A model generated the notes under the pieces. The model searched no databases. It was not told the origin of the DNA and saw nothing but the letters and a program-made list of their open reading frames with translations. Below, one piece after another: positions 24,811 to 34,237 of a stretch of DNA of 64,000 bases. Position numbers and translations under genes: made by a program. Numbering within the stretch: position 1 is the first letter of the stretch; every line of letters starts with the position of its first letter. The stretch is from Listeria valentina (lineage in GTDB: Bacteria > Bacillota > Bacilli > Lactobacillales > Listeriaceae): NCBI RefSeq assembly GCF_011800755.1, contig NZ_JAATJW010000007.1:25037-89036 (forward strand), given 5' to 3'.

Positions 24811-25881
24811 ATGGATACAAGCCGAAAAATCATTCATATTGATATGGATGCGTTTTATGCATCGGTGGAGCAACGTGATCATCCAGAATTCCGAGATAAG
24901 CCGCTGATTATTGGAGGCGATCCTAAAAAACGTGGAGTTGTCTCGACTTGCTCTTATGAAGCTAGAAAGTTTGGCGTTCATTCTGCGATGCCTTCTAGTC
25001 AGGCTGTGAAACTTTGCCCACAAGGTATTTTTATTCGTGGCAACATGGAACACTATAAGGAAGTTTCGGCACAAATTCGTGAAATTTTCCATCGCTATAC
25101 GGATGTGATTGAACCTTTGTCACTGGATGAAGCTTATCTTGATGTGACTGAAAATAAAGTTGGCATCAAGTCGGCGACGCTCATTGCTCGTGAAATTCAG
25201 CGGGCCATTTATCGGGAGCTGCATTTAACTTCTTCAGCGGGAGTTTCCTATAATAAATTTATCGCTAAAATCGCCTCGGATTACGAGAAACCTGCCGGGC
25301 TCACCGTTGTGCCACCTGAACAAGCGGAAACTTTTTTAGCGCAGATTCCGATTGATAAATTTTATGGTGTCGGCAAAGTGACGGCAGAAAAAATGCACCG
25401 CCTCGGGATTTATACAGGAAAAGATTTGCGGGCTTGGAGTGAATGGGATTTAATTCGTGAATTCCATAAGCACGGTTATGCGCTTTATCGGCATGTGAGA
25501 GGGCGCTCCAATAATATTGTTAATCCTAATCGCGACCGAAAGTCCGTTGGGAAAGAAACGACTTTTGCTGAAAATGTTTGGAATGAAAAAATACTCGAAG
25601 AAAATTTGATGCGTTTTGCAGGGAAAATTGAACAAGGGCTTGAAAGAATTCATAAGCACGGGAAAACCGTTGTTTTAAAATTGCGCTATAGCGACTTTAC
25701 AACCATTACGAAACGAATGACTTTGACGGATTATGTCCATGAAAAGCAGTGGATTTATGAAGCGGGGCGTACCTTACTCCAAGAAGCTTATCATGGTGAA
25801 GATTCGATCCGCTTGATTGGCCTTACGGTAACAAACTTAAAGCCAATTCATTTTGAAAACTTACGCCTTGAAGGATTATAA
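24811..25881 (+). CDS. dinB: DNA polymerase IV
   Basis: Y-family translesion polymerase with low fidelity. The 356-aa product has the palm motif IHIDMDAFYASVEQRD (about 7-22) with the metal aspartates, the YEARKFGVHSAMPSSQA block, the second catalytic motif SLDEAYLDVTE (about 104-114), a helix-hairpin-helix region and the little-finger domain. I see no clear beta-clamp peptide at the C-terminus, which ends LENLRLEGL. The ATG follows GAGAGGAAG. Its own promoter precedes it. Confidence 0.94.
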   Translation: MDTSRKIIHIDMDAFYASVEQRDHPEFRDKPLIIGGDPKKRGVVSTCSYEARKFGVHSAMPSSQAVKLCPQGIFIRGNMEHYKEVSAQIREIFHRYTDVIEPLSLDEAYLDVTENKVGIKSATLIAREIQRAIYRELHLTSSAGVSYNKFIAKIASDYEKPAGLTVVPPEQAETFLAQIPIDKFYGVGKVTAEKMHRLGIYTGKDLRAWSEWDLIREFHKHGYALYRHVRGRSNNIVNPNRDRKSVGKETTFAENVWNEKILEENLMRFAGKIEQGLERIHKHGKTVVLKLRYSDFTTITKRMTLTDYVHEKQWIYEAGRTLLQEAYHGEDSIRLIGLTVTNLKPIHFENLRLEGL

Positions 25882-25893
25882 ATACATGAAGAA

Positions 25894-25930
25894 AAAGCGC
25901 TCCTTTCCGGTTCGGAAAGGAGCGCTTTAG
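25894..25930. terminator. bidirectional terminator between dinB and telA
   Basis: A perfect 15-bp stem, AAAGCGCTCCTTTCC with its complement, and a 5-nt loop separate the convergent genes. Confidence 0.9.
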
Positions 25931-25935
25931 TGTTA

Positions 25936-27135
25936 TTATTTAAGTTCTAGCAAACGGTCTTTTAGTTCTTGCTCCATCGAAACGAGTTCTTGTTCAGCAG
26001 CGGCGCGTTTAGCACGACCTTCTTGCTGGATTTTAAGCGTTTCTTGTAAGGTTTCAATCAAGCTAGATTGTGTTTCTTTCAACGTTTCGATATCGACAAT
26101 ACCTCTTTCGTTTTCACGCGCTGTTTCGATCGCATTTGTTTTAAGCATATCCGCATTGCGTTTTAATAGTTCGTTCGTTGTTTCAGAAACTTGACGCTGC
26201 GCTTGGACAGCTTGTTGTTGGCGCAAGAGCGTGAGAGCAATTGCAACTTGGTTTTTCCAAAGTGGGATTGCCGTCATGATTGAAGACTGAATTTTTTCAG
26301 CAAGCGCTTGGTTGGTATTTTGAATCAACCGAATTTGAGGGGCTTGTTGAATTGTAATTTGACGACTTAGCCTCAAGTCGTGCACTCGTTTTTCCAGTCT
26401 ATCAGCAAATTGCATCAAATCATTGTATTCTTGAAAATCCATTTGATCGCCTGTTTGCTCTGCTTTTTTCTTTAATTCTGGAAGAAGTTTGTCTTGAATA
26501 TCTTCGAGTTTTAATTCCCCAGCTGCAATGTAAATATTTAAAGCTTGGAAATAATCTTTATTTTTATCATAGAGTTGCTCAAGAAAAGAGTTATCTTCGA
26601 TTAGTCGTTTTTTCGAATGCTCCAATTTTAAAGCGATCCGATCAATTTGAGTTCCAATTTTTTGGTATTTAGATGTGATTTCATTGATCGACTGCTTCAC
26701 ACGGTGGAACATTTTTGTGAAGATGTTTTTATTGCGCGCTGCAAGTTCATCTGGATCAGCTTCTTGAAGGCGATACATCAAGTCACTGATAATGTCACCG
26801 ATTGGTCCAACATCTTGCTTTTGGACGTGAGCGAGCATGGAGTGAGAAAAATCATGTAATTTAGCTTGCGCTGGCGCACCATAGCTTAAAATTGCTGCTT
26901 GGTTTCCCGGCTCGATTTGTTTACTTAGCTCAAGCGCTTGCCGCTTATTGCTTTCTGGAAGCATGTCGACAAGGCGAGGAGACGTGTTCCCATCAGTTTC
27001 ACTATTTAAAAGACTTGTTTCAGTGCTATCATTTGTTCCAAATGGATTGGAAAGCAAGTCATCAAGCGTATGATTCATTTCTTTTTCAAGCATATCTGTT
27101 TGGTTCAGTTCTTTATTTTCTTTTGAGTCACTCAT
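25936..27135 (-). CDS. telA: toxic anion resistance protein TelA
   Basis: Cytoplasmic alpha-helical protein of the TelA/KlaA family, associated with resistance to tellurite and, in Listeria, to cell-envelope-active agents such as nisin. The 399-aa product is almost wholly helical with the family core [47 protein letters not shown], and [23 protein letters not shown] start it at the ATG at 27135, which overlaps the xpaC stop by 8 nt and follows AAAGGGGT, not at a longer upstream frame. It forms an operon with xpaC. Confidence 0.92.
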   Translation of the reverse strand: MSDSKENKELNQTDMLEKEMNHTLDDLLSNPFGTNDSTETSLLNSETDGNTSPRLVDMLPESNKRQALELSKQIEPGNQAAILSYGAPAQAKLHDFSHSMLAHVQKQDVGPIGDIISDLMYRLQEADPDELAARNKNIFTKMFHRVKQSINEITSKYQKIGTQIDRIALKLEHSKKRLIEDNSFLEQLYDKNKDYFQALNIYIAAGELKLEDIQDKLLPELKKKAEQTGDQMDFQEYNDLMQFADRLEKRVHDLRLSRQITIQQAPQIRLIQNTNQALAEKIQSSIMTAIPLWKNQVAIALTLLRQQQAVQAQRQVSETTNELLKRNADMLKTNAIETARENERGIVDIETLKETQSSLIETLQETLKIQQEGRAKRAAAEQELVSMEQELKDRLLELK

Positions 27136-27775
27136 GATTTTGACCCCTTTCGAATTTCTTTTTTTGCTTTGAAATCGAGTTTTTAGCGACTTCAAGTTCA
27201 AAATCAAGGCTGTTTACATCTTGGTTAAGCAAGGTGAATAAATCTTTTTCAATCACGCGACTTAAATCATTTAAAAGGGAACGCGTATCAGATAAGGTTT
27301 GATAAATTTTCTTATCTTTCACCGGTTGGCTTTCTAAAAAGGCATACTTCTCTGTGAGTTCAACAAGCGAATCTAAGTGAGAGAAGAAGAAATCTTCCGC
27401 TTCATAAAAACGCTTTGGTTCTTCTTTAACGATTTGGTAAAGCCGTTTGGTTAATTGCAACGTTTTGTTGCGTTCTTGGAAGGAATAAAGAGCTTTATGT
27501 GAACTCATGATTTTTTGCAGGCGCAAGATTTTTGCACGTGCTTCTTCTAAATTAGAACGAATATAGCGATATTCTTTATTCGTTAATCCTGTTTTTTCAG
27601 CCAAGGCTTTTTCGCCAGCTTTTGATGAAAAGAAGAACAAAATACCAGCTACTGCAAGCGTTACGAGCGCGATAAGTAAGTAATGGTGTGTGAAAATCGC
27701 GGAAAGAATACCGAACAGTACGCAAACAATGATCACAGAACCTGTAAATGCCATTATTTTTTTAAATAGAGTCAT
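27128..27775 (-). CDS. xpaC: XpaC-like membrane protein
   Basis: Protein of the XpaC family (named from 5-bromo-4-chloroindolyl phosphate hydrolysis in Bacillus), whose biochemical role is not established. The 215-aa product has two N-terminal membrane helices (about 9-31 and 33-49) followed by a charged helical cytoplasmic part with the family segment [24 protein letters not shown]. The ATG follows GAAGGAGAAG. It precedes and overlaps telA, the standard pairing. Confidence 0.88.
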   Translation of the reverse strand: MTLFKKIMAFTGSVIIVCVLFGILSAIFTHHYLLIALVTLAVAGILFFFSSKAGEKALAEKTGLTNKEYRYIRSNLEEARAKILRLQKIMSSHKALYSFQERNKTLQLTKRLYQIVKEEPKRFYEAEDFFFSHLDSLVELTEKYAFLESQPVKDKKIYQTLSDTRSLLNDLSRVIEKDLFTLLNQDVNSLDFELEVAKNSISKQKKKFERGQNHE

Positions 27776-27952
27776 GGTTTATCTTCTCCTTCAGTTCCTG
27801 ATTCTAAAATGTTTAACAGAAAATCATGTTTGATTTATTTAAACTTTTTTGTGCGTTTTAGAAAGGATATTTGATTTAAATTCATCATATCATATTCCCC
27901 AGAAACATGTTATCAGTCGTGCGATGTAAATTCTTCTCGGACCGCTTAAGTA

Positions 27953-27961
27953 TGTTACAAT
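27953..27961 (+). promoter_or_regulatory. nudF promoter (extended -10)
   Basis: TGT followed by TACAAT at 27956-27961, 26 nt before the start codon; weak -35. Confidence 0.5.
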
Positions 27962-27986
27962 ATAGAAAAAAAAGAAGGTGATCCAA

Positions 27987-28550
27987 GTGCGTAATTTAGA
28001 AGAAAAAACATTACGAGAAAAAACATGGTTTGAAGGGCGTGTCGTTAAGCTTGTGACGGCGGACGTTGAACTTCCAGATGGAACGACTGGAAGCCGTGAG
28101 ATTGTGAAACACCCAGGCGCTGTCGCGATACTTCCAATTTGTGACTCTGGAAAGCTCCTTCTAGTGGAACAATACCGCAAGCCACTCGAGAAAGCAATTA
28201 TTGAAATTCCGGCGGGGAAAATAGAACCAAGTGAAGACAAAGAAATAACGGCAGCACGTGAACTAGAAGAAGAAACAGGGCACGTGGCAGGAACCCTCAG
28301 TTACCTGACATCATTTTATACGGCTCCAGGTTTCTCGGATGAACTTTTACATATTTATGTGGCACGCGATTTAAAAAAATTGCAACATCACAGGCCACTT
28401 GATGAAGATGAATTTGTCAGCATCCTCGAAGTGACGCTTGATGAAGCGAAGCAATTAGTGGAACAACAAGTGATTCACGATGCCAAAACGGTTTATGCGA
28501 TCCAGCATTTGGAGTTAGAAAACTTAAAAAGGCAGCTTGACGATGAGTAG
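27987..28550 (+). CDS. nudF: ADP-ribose pyrophosphatase (NUDIX)
   Basis: Hydrolyses ADP-ribose and related nucleoside diphosphate sugars to AMP and sugar phosphate. The 187-aa product contains the NUDIX box in the form GKIEPSEDKEITAARELEEETG, preceded by the family segment LLVEQYRKPLEKAIIEIPA that gives the ADP-ribose subclass. I prefer the GTG at 27987, 6 nt after GAAGGTG, over an in-frame GTG within that site. It is followed after 44 nt by the channel gene. Confidence 0.9.
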   Translation: MRNLEEKTLREKTWFEGRVVKLVTADVELPDGTTGSREIVKHPGAVAILPICDSGKLLLVEQYRKPLEKAIIEIPAGKIEPSEDKEITAARELEEETGHVAGTLSYLTSFYTAPGFSDELLHIYVARDLKKLQHHRPLDEDEFVSILEVTLDEAKQLVEQQVIHDAKTVYAIQHLELENLKRQLDDE

Positions 28551-28594
28551 CTTTTTAAAATGAAAAAGGAAAATGAGAAGAAGGGAGTCAAAAT

Positions 28595-29293
28595 ATGGTC
28601 CATTTTTTTCAGAAAAGAGCGGGTTTCATTTATCAATTGTTCATCGTGAGCTTGATCATTTTGTCGCTTTGCTTGCTAGATAATTCGTCGACTTGGGCGA
28701 ATATCGTGCAGTGGTTGATTTGGCTCGTTTTTGTCATTGATTATGGCGTTCAGTTATTTCGAGCGAAGAATAAAAAGAAGTTTCTTAGAACGCATTTTTT
28801 AGAGGCACTCTCTGTTATTCCATTCCTACACGATTTTCGGGTTTTCAAACTAATCTCCGTTTTGCATTATGTCGGCTACCTTTCAAAAGGCTTGCGTCAC
28901 TCATGGAATATTTATAATATGCTGCTCAAATATTTTTCAAATCGACTGGTGATTGGACTTGTGATTACGATCATCGTGGTACCGTTCATTATGTTTTTGA
29001 TTGAGCCGAGTTTCACTTCTTACCGGGAAGCTGTTTGGTGGTGCATTCAGACGGTTTCAACGGTTGGATATGGGGATGTCATTCCAGATACGCAACTCGG
29101 TCGGCTAATTGCTGGATTTATGATGCTAATCGGTATTTCGATTTTAGGTGCTTTTTCAGGTGTCGTTAGTGAATATTTTCGTGGGAAAAAGAAAAATGAC
29201 TTTGATGGTTTGGTGAAGTCTATTGCGAATACAGATTCCTTAACGCCTGAACAAAAGAAAGTCTTGAAAGATTTGATTGATACGAAAAAATAA
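28595..29293 (+). CDS. voltage-gated-type potassium channel
   Basis: Six-helix ion channel of the Kv/Ion_trans type. The 232-aa product has hydrophobic segments at about 10-30, 35-53, 70-95 and 118-140, then a pore loop with the K+ selectivity filter TVGYGD (about 156-161) and a last helix at 168-190. The arginine/lysine-rich stretch before the pore (FRVFKLISVLHYVGYLSKGLRHSW) may be a rudimentary voltage sensor, and the C-terminus is a short cytoplasmic helix without an RCK domain. The ATG follows GAAGGGAG. Confidence 0.85.
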   Translation: MVHFFQKRAGFIYQLFIVSLIILSLCLLDNSSTWANIVQWLIWLVFVIDYGVQLFRAKNKKKFLRTHFLEALSVIPFLHDFRVFKLISVLHYVGYLSKGLRHSWNIYNMLLKYFSNRLVIGLVITIIVVPFIMFLIEPSFTSYREAVWWCIQTVSTVGYGDVIPDTQLGRLIAGFMMLIGISILGAFSGVVSEYFRGKKKNDFDGLVKSIANTDSLTPEQKKVLKDLIDTKK

Positions 29294-29295
29294 CT

Positions 29296-29337
29296 AAAAA
29301 CAAGTCGCTTAATTTTCGAATTAAGCGACTTGTTTTT
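29296..29337. terminator. bidirectional terminator after the channel gene
   Basis: A perfect 19-bp stem with loop TTCG, flanked by A and T runs, ends both convergent genes. Confidence 0.95.
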
Positions 29338-30328
29338 AGTTTGTAAAATGTTCGTGATGCGTGCTAACCATGGCTTCATTTGCAGCGCCTGGATCGAGAT
29401 ATTGTTTAGCGCTATTGACCGCGATGGCGCCTTCATGTAATCCGGCCGAGATGATTCGGATTTTGCGCGAGTAGGAAGCAGCATCTCCGCAGGCATAAAC
29501 GCCCGGGATATTAGTTTGCATAAAGGAATTTACTTGGATGCCCCAGTCGGCGGTTTGTAGTCCCCAGTTTTTCGTGAAGCTAAAATCTACTTCCACACCG
29601 TGACTGATAAACAAGGCTTCACAGGCAAGGGTTTCTTCTTTGCCAGAGGGTTTTGCACAGATAGTGACAGTTTCTAGCTCACTTCCTTCATTTAAAGAAG
29701 TGATTTCATGTTGCAAATGAACATGGATATTCGAGAGAAGCAAATCAGCGGCTCGTTTTTCATAGCCTTTGAAGTTTTCACCTCGATAAATCAAATCTAC
29801 ACTTTTGGCGATGGGTTGTAAAGTGAAGGCCGCATCAATGGCCGCATCACCTCCACCTGAAATAACCACTTTTTTTCCACGGAATTGTTCGAGGTCACGC
29901 AAATGATAATGCGTTTTTGCATGATGCAAGTCAGCGTTTGTAGCAACGAGTGGATTCACTTCGTAAGTGCCACTTCCACAAGCGATAATCACCGTTTTTG
30001 AATAGTGATGTTCGCCGTCTTCTGTTTGCATGAGAAAAGTTTCATCTGGTTGTTTAGCGAGAGAAACGATGCGTTTCCCGAGTACAAATTCAGGCTCAAA
30101 CGTTTCTGCTTGTTGCTTAAAGTTTTGCACTAGCTCGTAGCCCGTTGTTTCTGCGATTCCACCGACATCATGAATTTTTTTGTCTGGATAGAAATAGCGG
30201 ATTTTTCCGCCCACATCCGGTTCGGCATCAATAACTTTGGTTTTTAAGGCACGCAGACCACTGTAAAAAGCTGTGTAAAGCCCAATGGGTCCAGCGCCAA
30301 TAATCGTAACATCAAATAGTGAGGACAT
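29336..30328 (-). CDS. ferredoxin--NADP reductase (TrxB-like type)
   Basis: FAD- and NADPH-binding flavoenzyme that moves electrons to ferredoxin or flavodoxin. The 330-aa product has the FAD motif IIGAGPIGLYTAFYSGLR (about 9-26), the NADPH motif VVISGGGDAAIDAAF (about 156-170), and PGVYACGDAASY near the C-terminus. It lacks the CxxC redox pair of thioredoxin reductase, which supports the YumC-type assignment. I choose the ATG at 30328, which overlaps the fhuC stop by 17 nt and is preceded by AAGGGAG. It forms an operon with fhuC, probably under Fur. Confidence 0.9.
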   Translation of the reverse strand: MSSLFDVTIIGAGPIGLYTAFYSGLRALKTKVIDAEPDVGGKIRYFYPDKKIHDVGGIAETTGYELVQNFKQQAETFEPEFVLGKRIVSLAKQPDETFLMQTEDGEHHYSKTVIIACGSGTYEVNPLVATNADLHHAKTHYHLRDLEQFRGKKVVISGGGDAAIDAAFTLQPIAKSVDLIYRGENFKGYEKRAADLLLSNIHVHLQHEITSLNEGSELETVTICAKPSGKEETLACEALFISHGVEVDFSFTKNWGLQTADWGIQVNSFMQTNIPGVYACGDAASYSRKIRIISAGLHEGAIAVNSAKQYLDPGAANEAMVSTHHEHFTN

Positions 30329-31151
30329 CTGGTTCAAGCTCCCTTACAACATCTTTGATTTCGCATCCGCTACACGTTTCATAAGGAATACAAATGGGGA
30401 CACCGGCTCTTTTATCAAGAACGATATCGGCTTTGACATTAAATACGGCTTCAAGAGTTTCTTCGGTCATCACATCGACTGGAGCCCCGCTTGCTGCTAC
30501 TTGCCCATCTTTAATGGCGATCATATGAGAAGCGTAGCGTGAGGCATGGTTCAAATCGTGCACAACCATGACGATTGTTTTGTGTTCCACTTGATTGAGT
30601 TCTTTCAAAATATTCATAACATCGAGTTGATGTGTCATATCAAGGAAAGTTGTTGGTTCATCCAAAAAGACAATCTCCGTATCTTGGGCAAGCGCCATCG
30701 CGATCCAAGCGCGCTGTCTTTGCCCGCCAGATAATTGATCGAGCGGGCGCTCTTTTAGATCAAGCAAGTTGGTCATTTTAAGAGCCCAGTGAATCATTTC
30801 GTTATCTGCTTTTGAGCGAGATTTGAAACCGGTTTGATGCGGGCTACGGCCGTAAGCAATCAACTCTTCAATTGTTAATCCGTCCGGGGCAGAAGGGTTC
30901 TGCGGAAGGATAGCGAGTTCTTTTGCAATTTGTTTAGTCGGTTCTTGATGGATTTTTTTGCCATCTAAAAACACGGCTCCTTGGCTAGGTTTAATCAAGC
31001 GAGCCATCGTTTTTAAAATGGTGGACTTGCCTGAACCGTTGGCACCAACAAGCGCAGTGATTTGCCCTTTAGGAATTTCTATGTTAAGCGAATCCACGAT
31101 AATACGCTTTTCATAAGCGATTTGCAGATTCTCTGTATAAAATTGCTTCAT
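30312..31151 (-). CDS. fhuC: ferric siderophore ABC transporter ATP-binding protein (FhuC-like)
   Basis: Cytoplasmic ATPase for iron-siderophore uptake. The 279-aa product has Walker A GANGSGKST (about 36-44), a Q-loop (LPQNP), the ABC signature LSGGQRQRAWIAMAL (about 138-152), Walker B IVFLDEPT and the H-loop VMVVHDLNHA. The start at 31151 follows AAAGGTGG. Unlike the L. monocytogenes operon I recall, no permease or binding-protein genes follow; only the ferredoxin-NADP reductase gene does. It may serve permeases encoded elsewhere, as FhuC does in Staphylococcus. Confidence 0.9.
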   Translation of the reverse strand: MKQFYTENLQIAYEKRIIVDSLNIEIPKGQITALVGANGSGKSTILKTMARLIKPSQGAVFLDGKKIHQEPTKQIAKELAILPQNPSAPDGLTIEELIAYGRSPHQTGFKSRSKADNEMIHWALKMTNLLDLKERPLDQLSGGQRQRAWIAMALAQDTEIVFLDEPTTFLDMTHQLDVMNILKELNQVEHKTIVMVVHDLNHASRYASHMIAIKDGQVAASGAPVDVMTEETLEAVFNVKADIVLDKRAGVPICIPYETCSGCEIKDVVRELEPDVLTI

Positions 31152-31175
31152 TATATATTCCACCTTTGTAAAAAG

Positions 31176-31190
31176 TGATAATCATTCTCA
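31176..31190 (-). promoter_or_regulatory. Fur box upstream of fhuC
   Basis: TGATAATCATTCTCA resembles the 7-1-7 Fur consensus TGATAATnATTATCA and overlaps the expected start of the fhuC promoter. Confidence 0.7.
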
Positions 31191-31198
31191 ATGTTTTA

Positions 31199-31227
31199 AG
31201 TATAAAAGTTTTGTGGATAAGTTTCAA
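31199..31227 (-). promoter_or_regulatory. fhuC promoter
   Basis: Minus strand TTGAAA (31222-31227), 17-nt spacer, TATACT (31199-31204). Confidence 0.75.
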
Positions 31228-31401
31228 GCAATTCTAGTAACAGCTTAGACGAGAATAATTCTAAAATAGATGGAAAATGTAAGTAATTGATAATCAATCT
31301 GGACAGAAGGGAGAATCTGTGGTATCTTTTTAACCATAGTAAGCAGAACGAAAATCAAGAATTTTTAATCAAGAAAATGAAATTTAGTCTTGTTTTTTAT
31401 T

Positions 31402-31440
31402 TAGAATTATTATAATATAAAAAAGTTGATTGAGAATGAA
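31402..31440 (+). promoter_or_regulatory. fur promoter with per-box and Fur-box-like sequences
   Basis: TTAGAATTATTATAA (31402-31416) matches the PerR consensus TTATAATnATTATAA at all defined positions but one, and it overlaps the TATAAT (31412-31417) that serves as -10. Downstream, the minus-strand reading of about 31429-31439 contains TCATTCTCAAT, the same 11-mer as in the fhuC Fur box. PerR control of fur is known in Bacillus. The rest of this 315-nt gap also has a 13-bp palindrome ATTGATAATCAAT at 31286-31298. Confidence 0.62.
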
Positions 31441-31467
31441 AAAAAAGCTAGAGGGAGGTTCTGGGGA

Positions 31468-31923
31468 ATGGAAGGACGGATTAACCGAATTAAAGCGCAG
31501 TTGCATGATGCGAGCTATAAGTTAACTCCACAGCGTGAAGCGACTGTACGTGTTCTTTTAGAAGATGAGAAGGAGCATTTGAGTGCGGAAGAGGTTTTTA
31601 TGCGCGTGAAAGAGATTGCACCAGATACCGGTCTTGCAACGGTTTACCGAACTCTTGAACTTTTAACAGAACTGCGTGTGGTTGATAAAATTAATTTTGG
31701 AGATGGGGTTTCGCGTTTTGACTTACGCAAGGAAGGCGCTAAACATTTCCATCATCATTTGGTTTGCTTGGAATGTGGATCTGTTGAAGAAATTCAGGAA
31801 GATTTACTAGAAGAAGTCGAAAAAGTAGTGGAAGCCAAGTGGCATTTTCTTGTGAAGGATCACAGGTTAACCTTTCAAGGCGTGTGTTCGAAGTGCCGCG
31901 CAAATGGAAAGAGAAAAAATTGA
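31468..31923 (+). CDS. fur: ferric uptake regulator Fur
   Basis: Iron-responsive repressor of the Fur family. The 151-aa protein has an N-terminal winged helix (KLTPQREATVRVLLEDEKEHLSAEEVFM and DTGLATVYRTLELLTEL, about 18-65), the metal-binding KHFHHHLVCLECGSVEE (about 91-107) and a second CSKC pair at the C-terminus. The CxxC pairs form the structural zinc site. The ATG at 31468 is spaced 9 nt after GGGAGG. The position next to fhuC and before xerD matches the listerial fur locus. Confidence 0.93.
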   Translation: MEGRINRIKAQLHDASYKLTPQREATVRVLLEDEKEHLSAEEVFMRVKEIAPDTGLATVYRTLELLTELRVVDKINFGDGVSRFDLRKEGAKHFHHHLVCLECGSVEEIQEDLLEEVEKVVEAKWHFLVKDHRLTFQGVCSKCRANGKRKN

Positions 31924-31961
31924 ACGAGCATCGGCGGGAGCTGATGCTCGTTTTGCTTTTT
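31923..31961 (+). terminator. terminator after fur
   Basis: AACGAGCATC pairs with GATGCTCGTT over a 10-nt loop, followed by TTTTGCTTTTT. Confidence 0.85.
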
Positions 31962-32057
31962 AATCGAGCAAGGGAAAACTCGGGAAAAGGGAGGAGGAAT
32001 CTGGCGCTTTTTCTTGCGGGATTCGTTAGGTTTAAAGTTCAATCTTGGTTGGTTTCG

Positions 32058-32066
32058 TGGTAAAAT
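32058..32066 (+). promoter_or_regulatory. xerD promoter (extended -10)
   Basis: TGG followed by TAAAAT (32061-32066), 22 nt before the xerD start; weak -35. Confidence 0.45.
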
Positions 32067-32087
32067 GAGAAAGCGGGAGGCGAGGTT

Positions 32088-32981
32088 ATGGAGGAATGGA
32101 TTGAAGATTTTTTGCATTTTTTAACGGTCGAACGCGGATTGTCGGAGAATACGAAAAAAGCGTATGCGCGGGATTTGCATTTTTTTGCGAACTATTTAAA
32201 GGAAGAAGAAGGAATTACGCGGCCTGACGTTGTGTCACGTGCTGAAATTGTTTCATTTATGAATTTTGCTCGCGAAAATGGGAAATCTGCTCGGACGGTA
32301 GCGCGCTATATTGCTTCGCTCCGCTCATTCTTTCATTTTTTGCTTCATGATGGGAAAGTAGCGCACGATCCGATGATTCAAATCGAAACGCCTAAACAGC
32401 GCCAAAGTCTTCCTAAAGTCTTGAATTATCAAGATGTTGAAAAGTTGCTTGAAGCACCAGATACTGGAACGGTGTTTGGGCTTCGCGATCAGGCGATGCT
32501 TGAAGTGCTTTATGCGACTGGATTACGTGTTTCTGAACTAATTAATTTAAAACTAGATGATCTTCATTTACATATGGGGTTTATTCAAACGATCGGGAAG
32601 GGAAATAAAGAACGAATCATTCCGCTTGGAGGAACGGCGACAAGAGCTCTTGAAAGTTATCTGGAATCGGGGAGACCAAAGCTTTATCGCACGAAATCTC
32701 GCAATGATTTTGTATTTTTAAATCATCATGGCAAAGGAATGACGCGTCAAGGCTTTTGGAAAAATCTCAAGCAAATGGCGCTGAAAGCTGGGATAGACAA
32801 ACCGATCACACCGCATACGTTACGACACTCGTTTGCAACCCATCTTCTTGAAAACGGCGCGGATTTAAGGTCTGTCCAAGAACTCCTTGGGCATGCCGAT
32901 ATTTCAACGACACAAATTTATACACACGTAACAAAAGCACGACTTAAGGATGTTTATAAAAAATATCATCCACGTGCTTAA
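32088..32981 (+). CDS. xerD: tyrosine recombinase XerD
   Basis: Site-specific recombinase that resolves chromosome dimers at dif together with XerC. The 297-aa product has an N-terminal SAM-like core-binding domain (about 1-90) and a catalytic domain with the conserved residues in ATGLRVSEL (Arg), GKGNKER (Lys), [12 protein letters not shown] (His and Arg), [16 protein letters not shown] (His and the nucleophile Tyr about 278). Context next to fur and deoB identifies it as the chromosomal XerD and not a phage integrase. Confidence 0.94.
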   Translation: MEEWIEDFLHFLTVERGLSENTKKAYARDLHFFANYLKEEEGITRPDVVSRAEIVSFMNFARENGKSARTVARYIASLRSFFHFLLHDGKVAHDPMIQIETPKQRQSLPKVLNYQDVEKLLEAPDTGTVFGLRDQAMLEVLYATGLRVSELINLKLDDLHLHMGFIQTIGKGNKERIIPLGGTATRALESYLESGRPKLYRTKSRNDFVFLNHHGKGMTRQGFWKNLKQMALKAGIDKPITPHTLRHSFATHLLENGADLRSVQELLGHADISTTQIYTHVTKARLKDVYKKYHPRA

Positions 32982-33031
32982 CCAAAAAAAAAGAACTTTT
33001 TGAGGACTTAAGAAGGGTGAGAAGTGAGCTA

Positions 33032-34213
33032 GTGGACAAATTTAAACGAATTCATGTGATTGTAATGGATTCAGTTGGAATCGGAGAAGCTCCTGATGCA
33101 GCTGAATTTGATGATTTTGATGTGGATACGCTTGGGCATATCGCTCTACAAAGAGAAGGACTACATTTACCTGAAATGGCTAAACTTGGTCTTTCCAATA
33201 TTGAACCGGTTTTGGGGGTTCCAAAAAGCGACGCCCCACGTGCTTATTACACGAAGATGCAAGAAGCTTCACGTGGGAAGGATACGATGACAGGACACTG
33301 GGAAATCATGGGGCTTTATATTGATACTCCGTTTCGCGTTTTCCCAGACGGCTTTCCAGATGAATTGATTCACCAAATCGAAGCAAAAACTGGTCGGAAA
33401 GTGATTGGAAATAAGCCGGCGAGTGGAACGGAGATTATCGAAGAGTTTGGTGAAGAACAAATGAAAACGGGTGCGCTGATTGTCTACACATCAGCAGATT
33501 CGGTGCTACAAATCGCGGCGCACGAAGATGTTATTCCGCTTGCTGAACTTTATGAGATTTGTGAGTTTTGCCGGGAATTAACTCTGGATGATCCTTACAT
33601 GCTCGGTCGGATTATTGCACGACCTTATGTTGGGGAACCAGGAGCCTTTGTGCGAACTCCAAACCGGCATGATTATGCGCTTAAACCGTTTAAGCCAACC
33701 GTTATGAATGCTCTTCAAGATGGCGGGAAAGACGTGATTGCGATTGGGAAGATTTCGGATATTTTTGACGGGGAAGGCGTCACAGAAGCGATTCGCACGA
33801 AGTCGAATATGGACGGGATGGATCAACTGAATCGTGTTTTGGAGCAAGATTTCACGGGGATGAGCTTTCTAAACTTAGTGGATTTCGATGCGCTCTTTGG
33901 GCATAGACGAGATCCGGATGGTTACGGCGATGCGCTTGAAGAGTTTGATGCTCGCTTGCCGGAAGTGTATAGCAGACTAGGTGAGGATGACCTTCTCATG
34001 ATTACAGCGGATCACGGAAATGACCCCACTTACCGGGGAACAGACCACACACGAGAATTTGTGCCGCTGCTTGTTTTTTCCAAGCGATTTAAAGATGGAG
34101 GCAAGAAACTAGCGCTTCGGAAGACGTTTGCTGATCTCGGGGCAACGGTTGCAGACAACTTTGATGTCGCGATGCCCGAATACGGCGAAAGCTTTTTAAA
34201 TGAATTAAACTAA
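33032..34213 (+). CDS. deoB: phosphopentomutase
   Basis: Manganese enzyme interconverting (deoxy)ribose-1-phosphate and -5-phosphate, linking nucleoside phosphorylases to DeoC. The 393-aa alkaline-phosphatase-superfamily protein has the metal site [15 protein letters not shown] at the start, [13 protein letters not shown] (about 80), and the C-terminal DHGNDPT and [12 protein letters not shown] metal motifs. I prefer the GTG at 33032 (MDKFKRIHV) to an in-frame GTG 15 nt upstream because the product then matches the family N-terminus. It precedes pnp with 24 nt between them. Confidence 0.93.
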   Translation: MDKFKRIHVIVMDSVGIGEAPDAAEFDDFDVDTLGHIALQREGLHLPEMAKLGLSNIEPVLGVPKSDAPRAYYTKMQEASRGKDTMTGHWEIMGLYIDTPFRVFPDGFPDELIHQIEAKTGRKVIGNKPASGTEIIEEFGEEQMKTGALIVYTSADSVLQIAAHEDVIPLAELYEICEFCRELTLDDPYMLGRIIARPYVGEPGAFVRTPNRHDYALKPFKPTVMNALQDGGKDVIAIGKISDIFDGEGVTEAIRTKSNMDGMDQLNRVLEQDFTGMSFLNLVDFDALFGHRRDPDGYGDALEEFDARLPEVYSRLGEDDLLMITADHGNDPTYRGTDHTREFVPLLVFSKRFKDGGKKLALRKTFADLGATVADNFDVAMPEYGESFLNELN

Positions 34214-34237
34214 AAAATGATGGGAGTTTGAAGTGAG

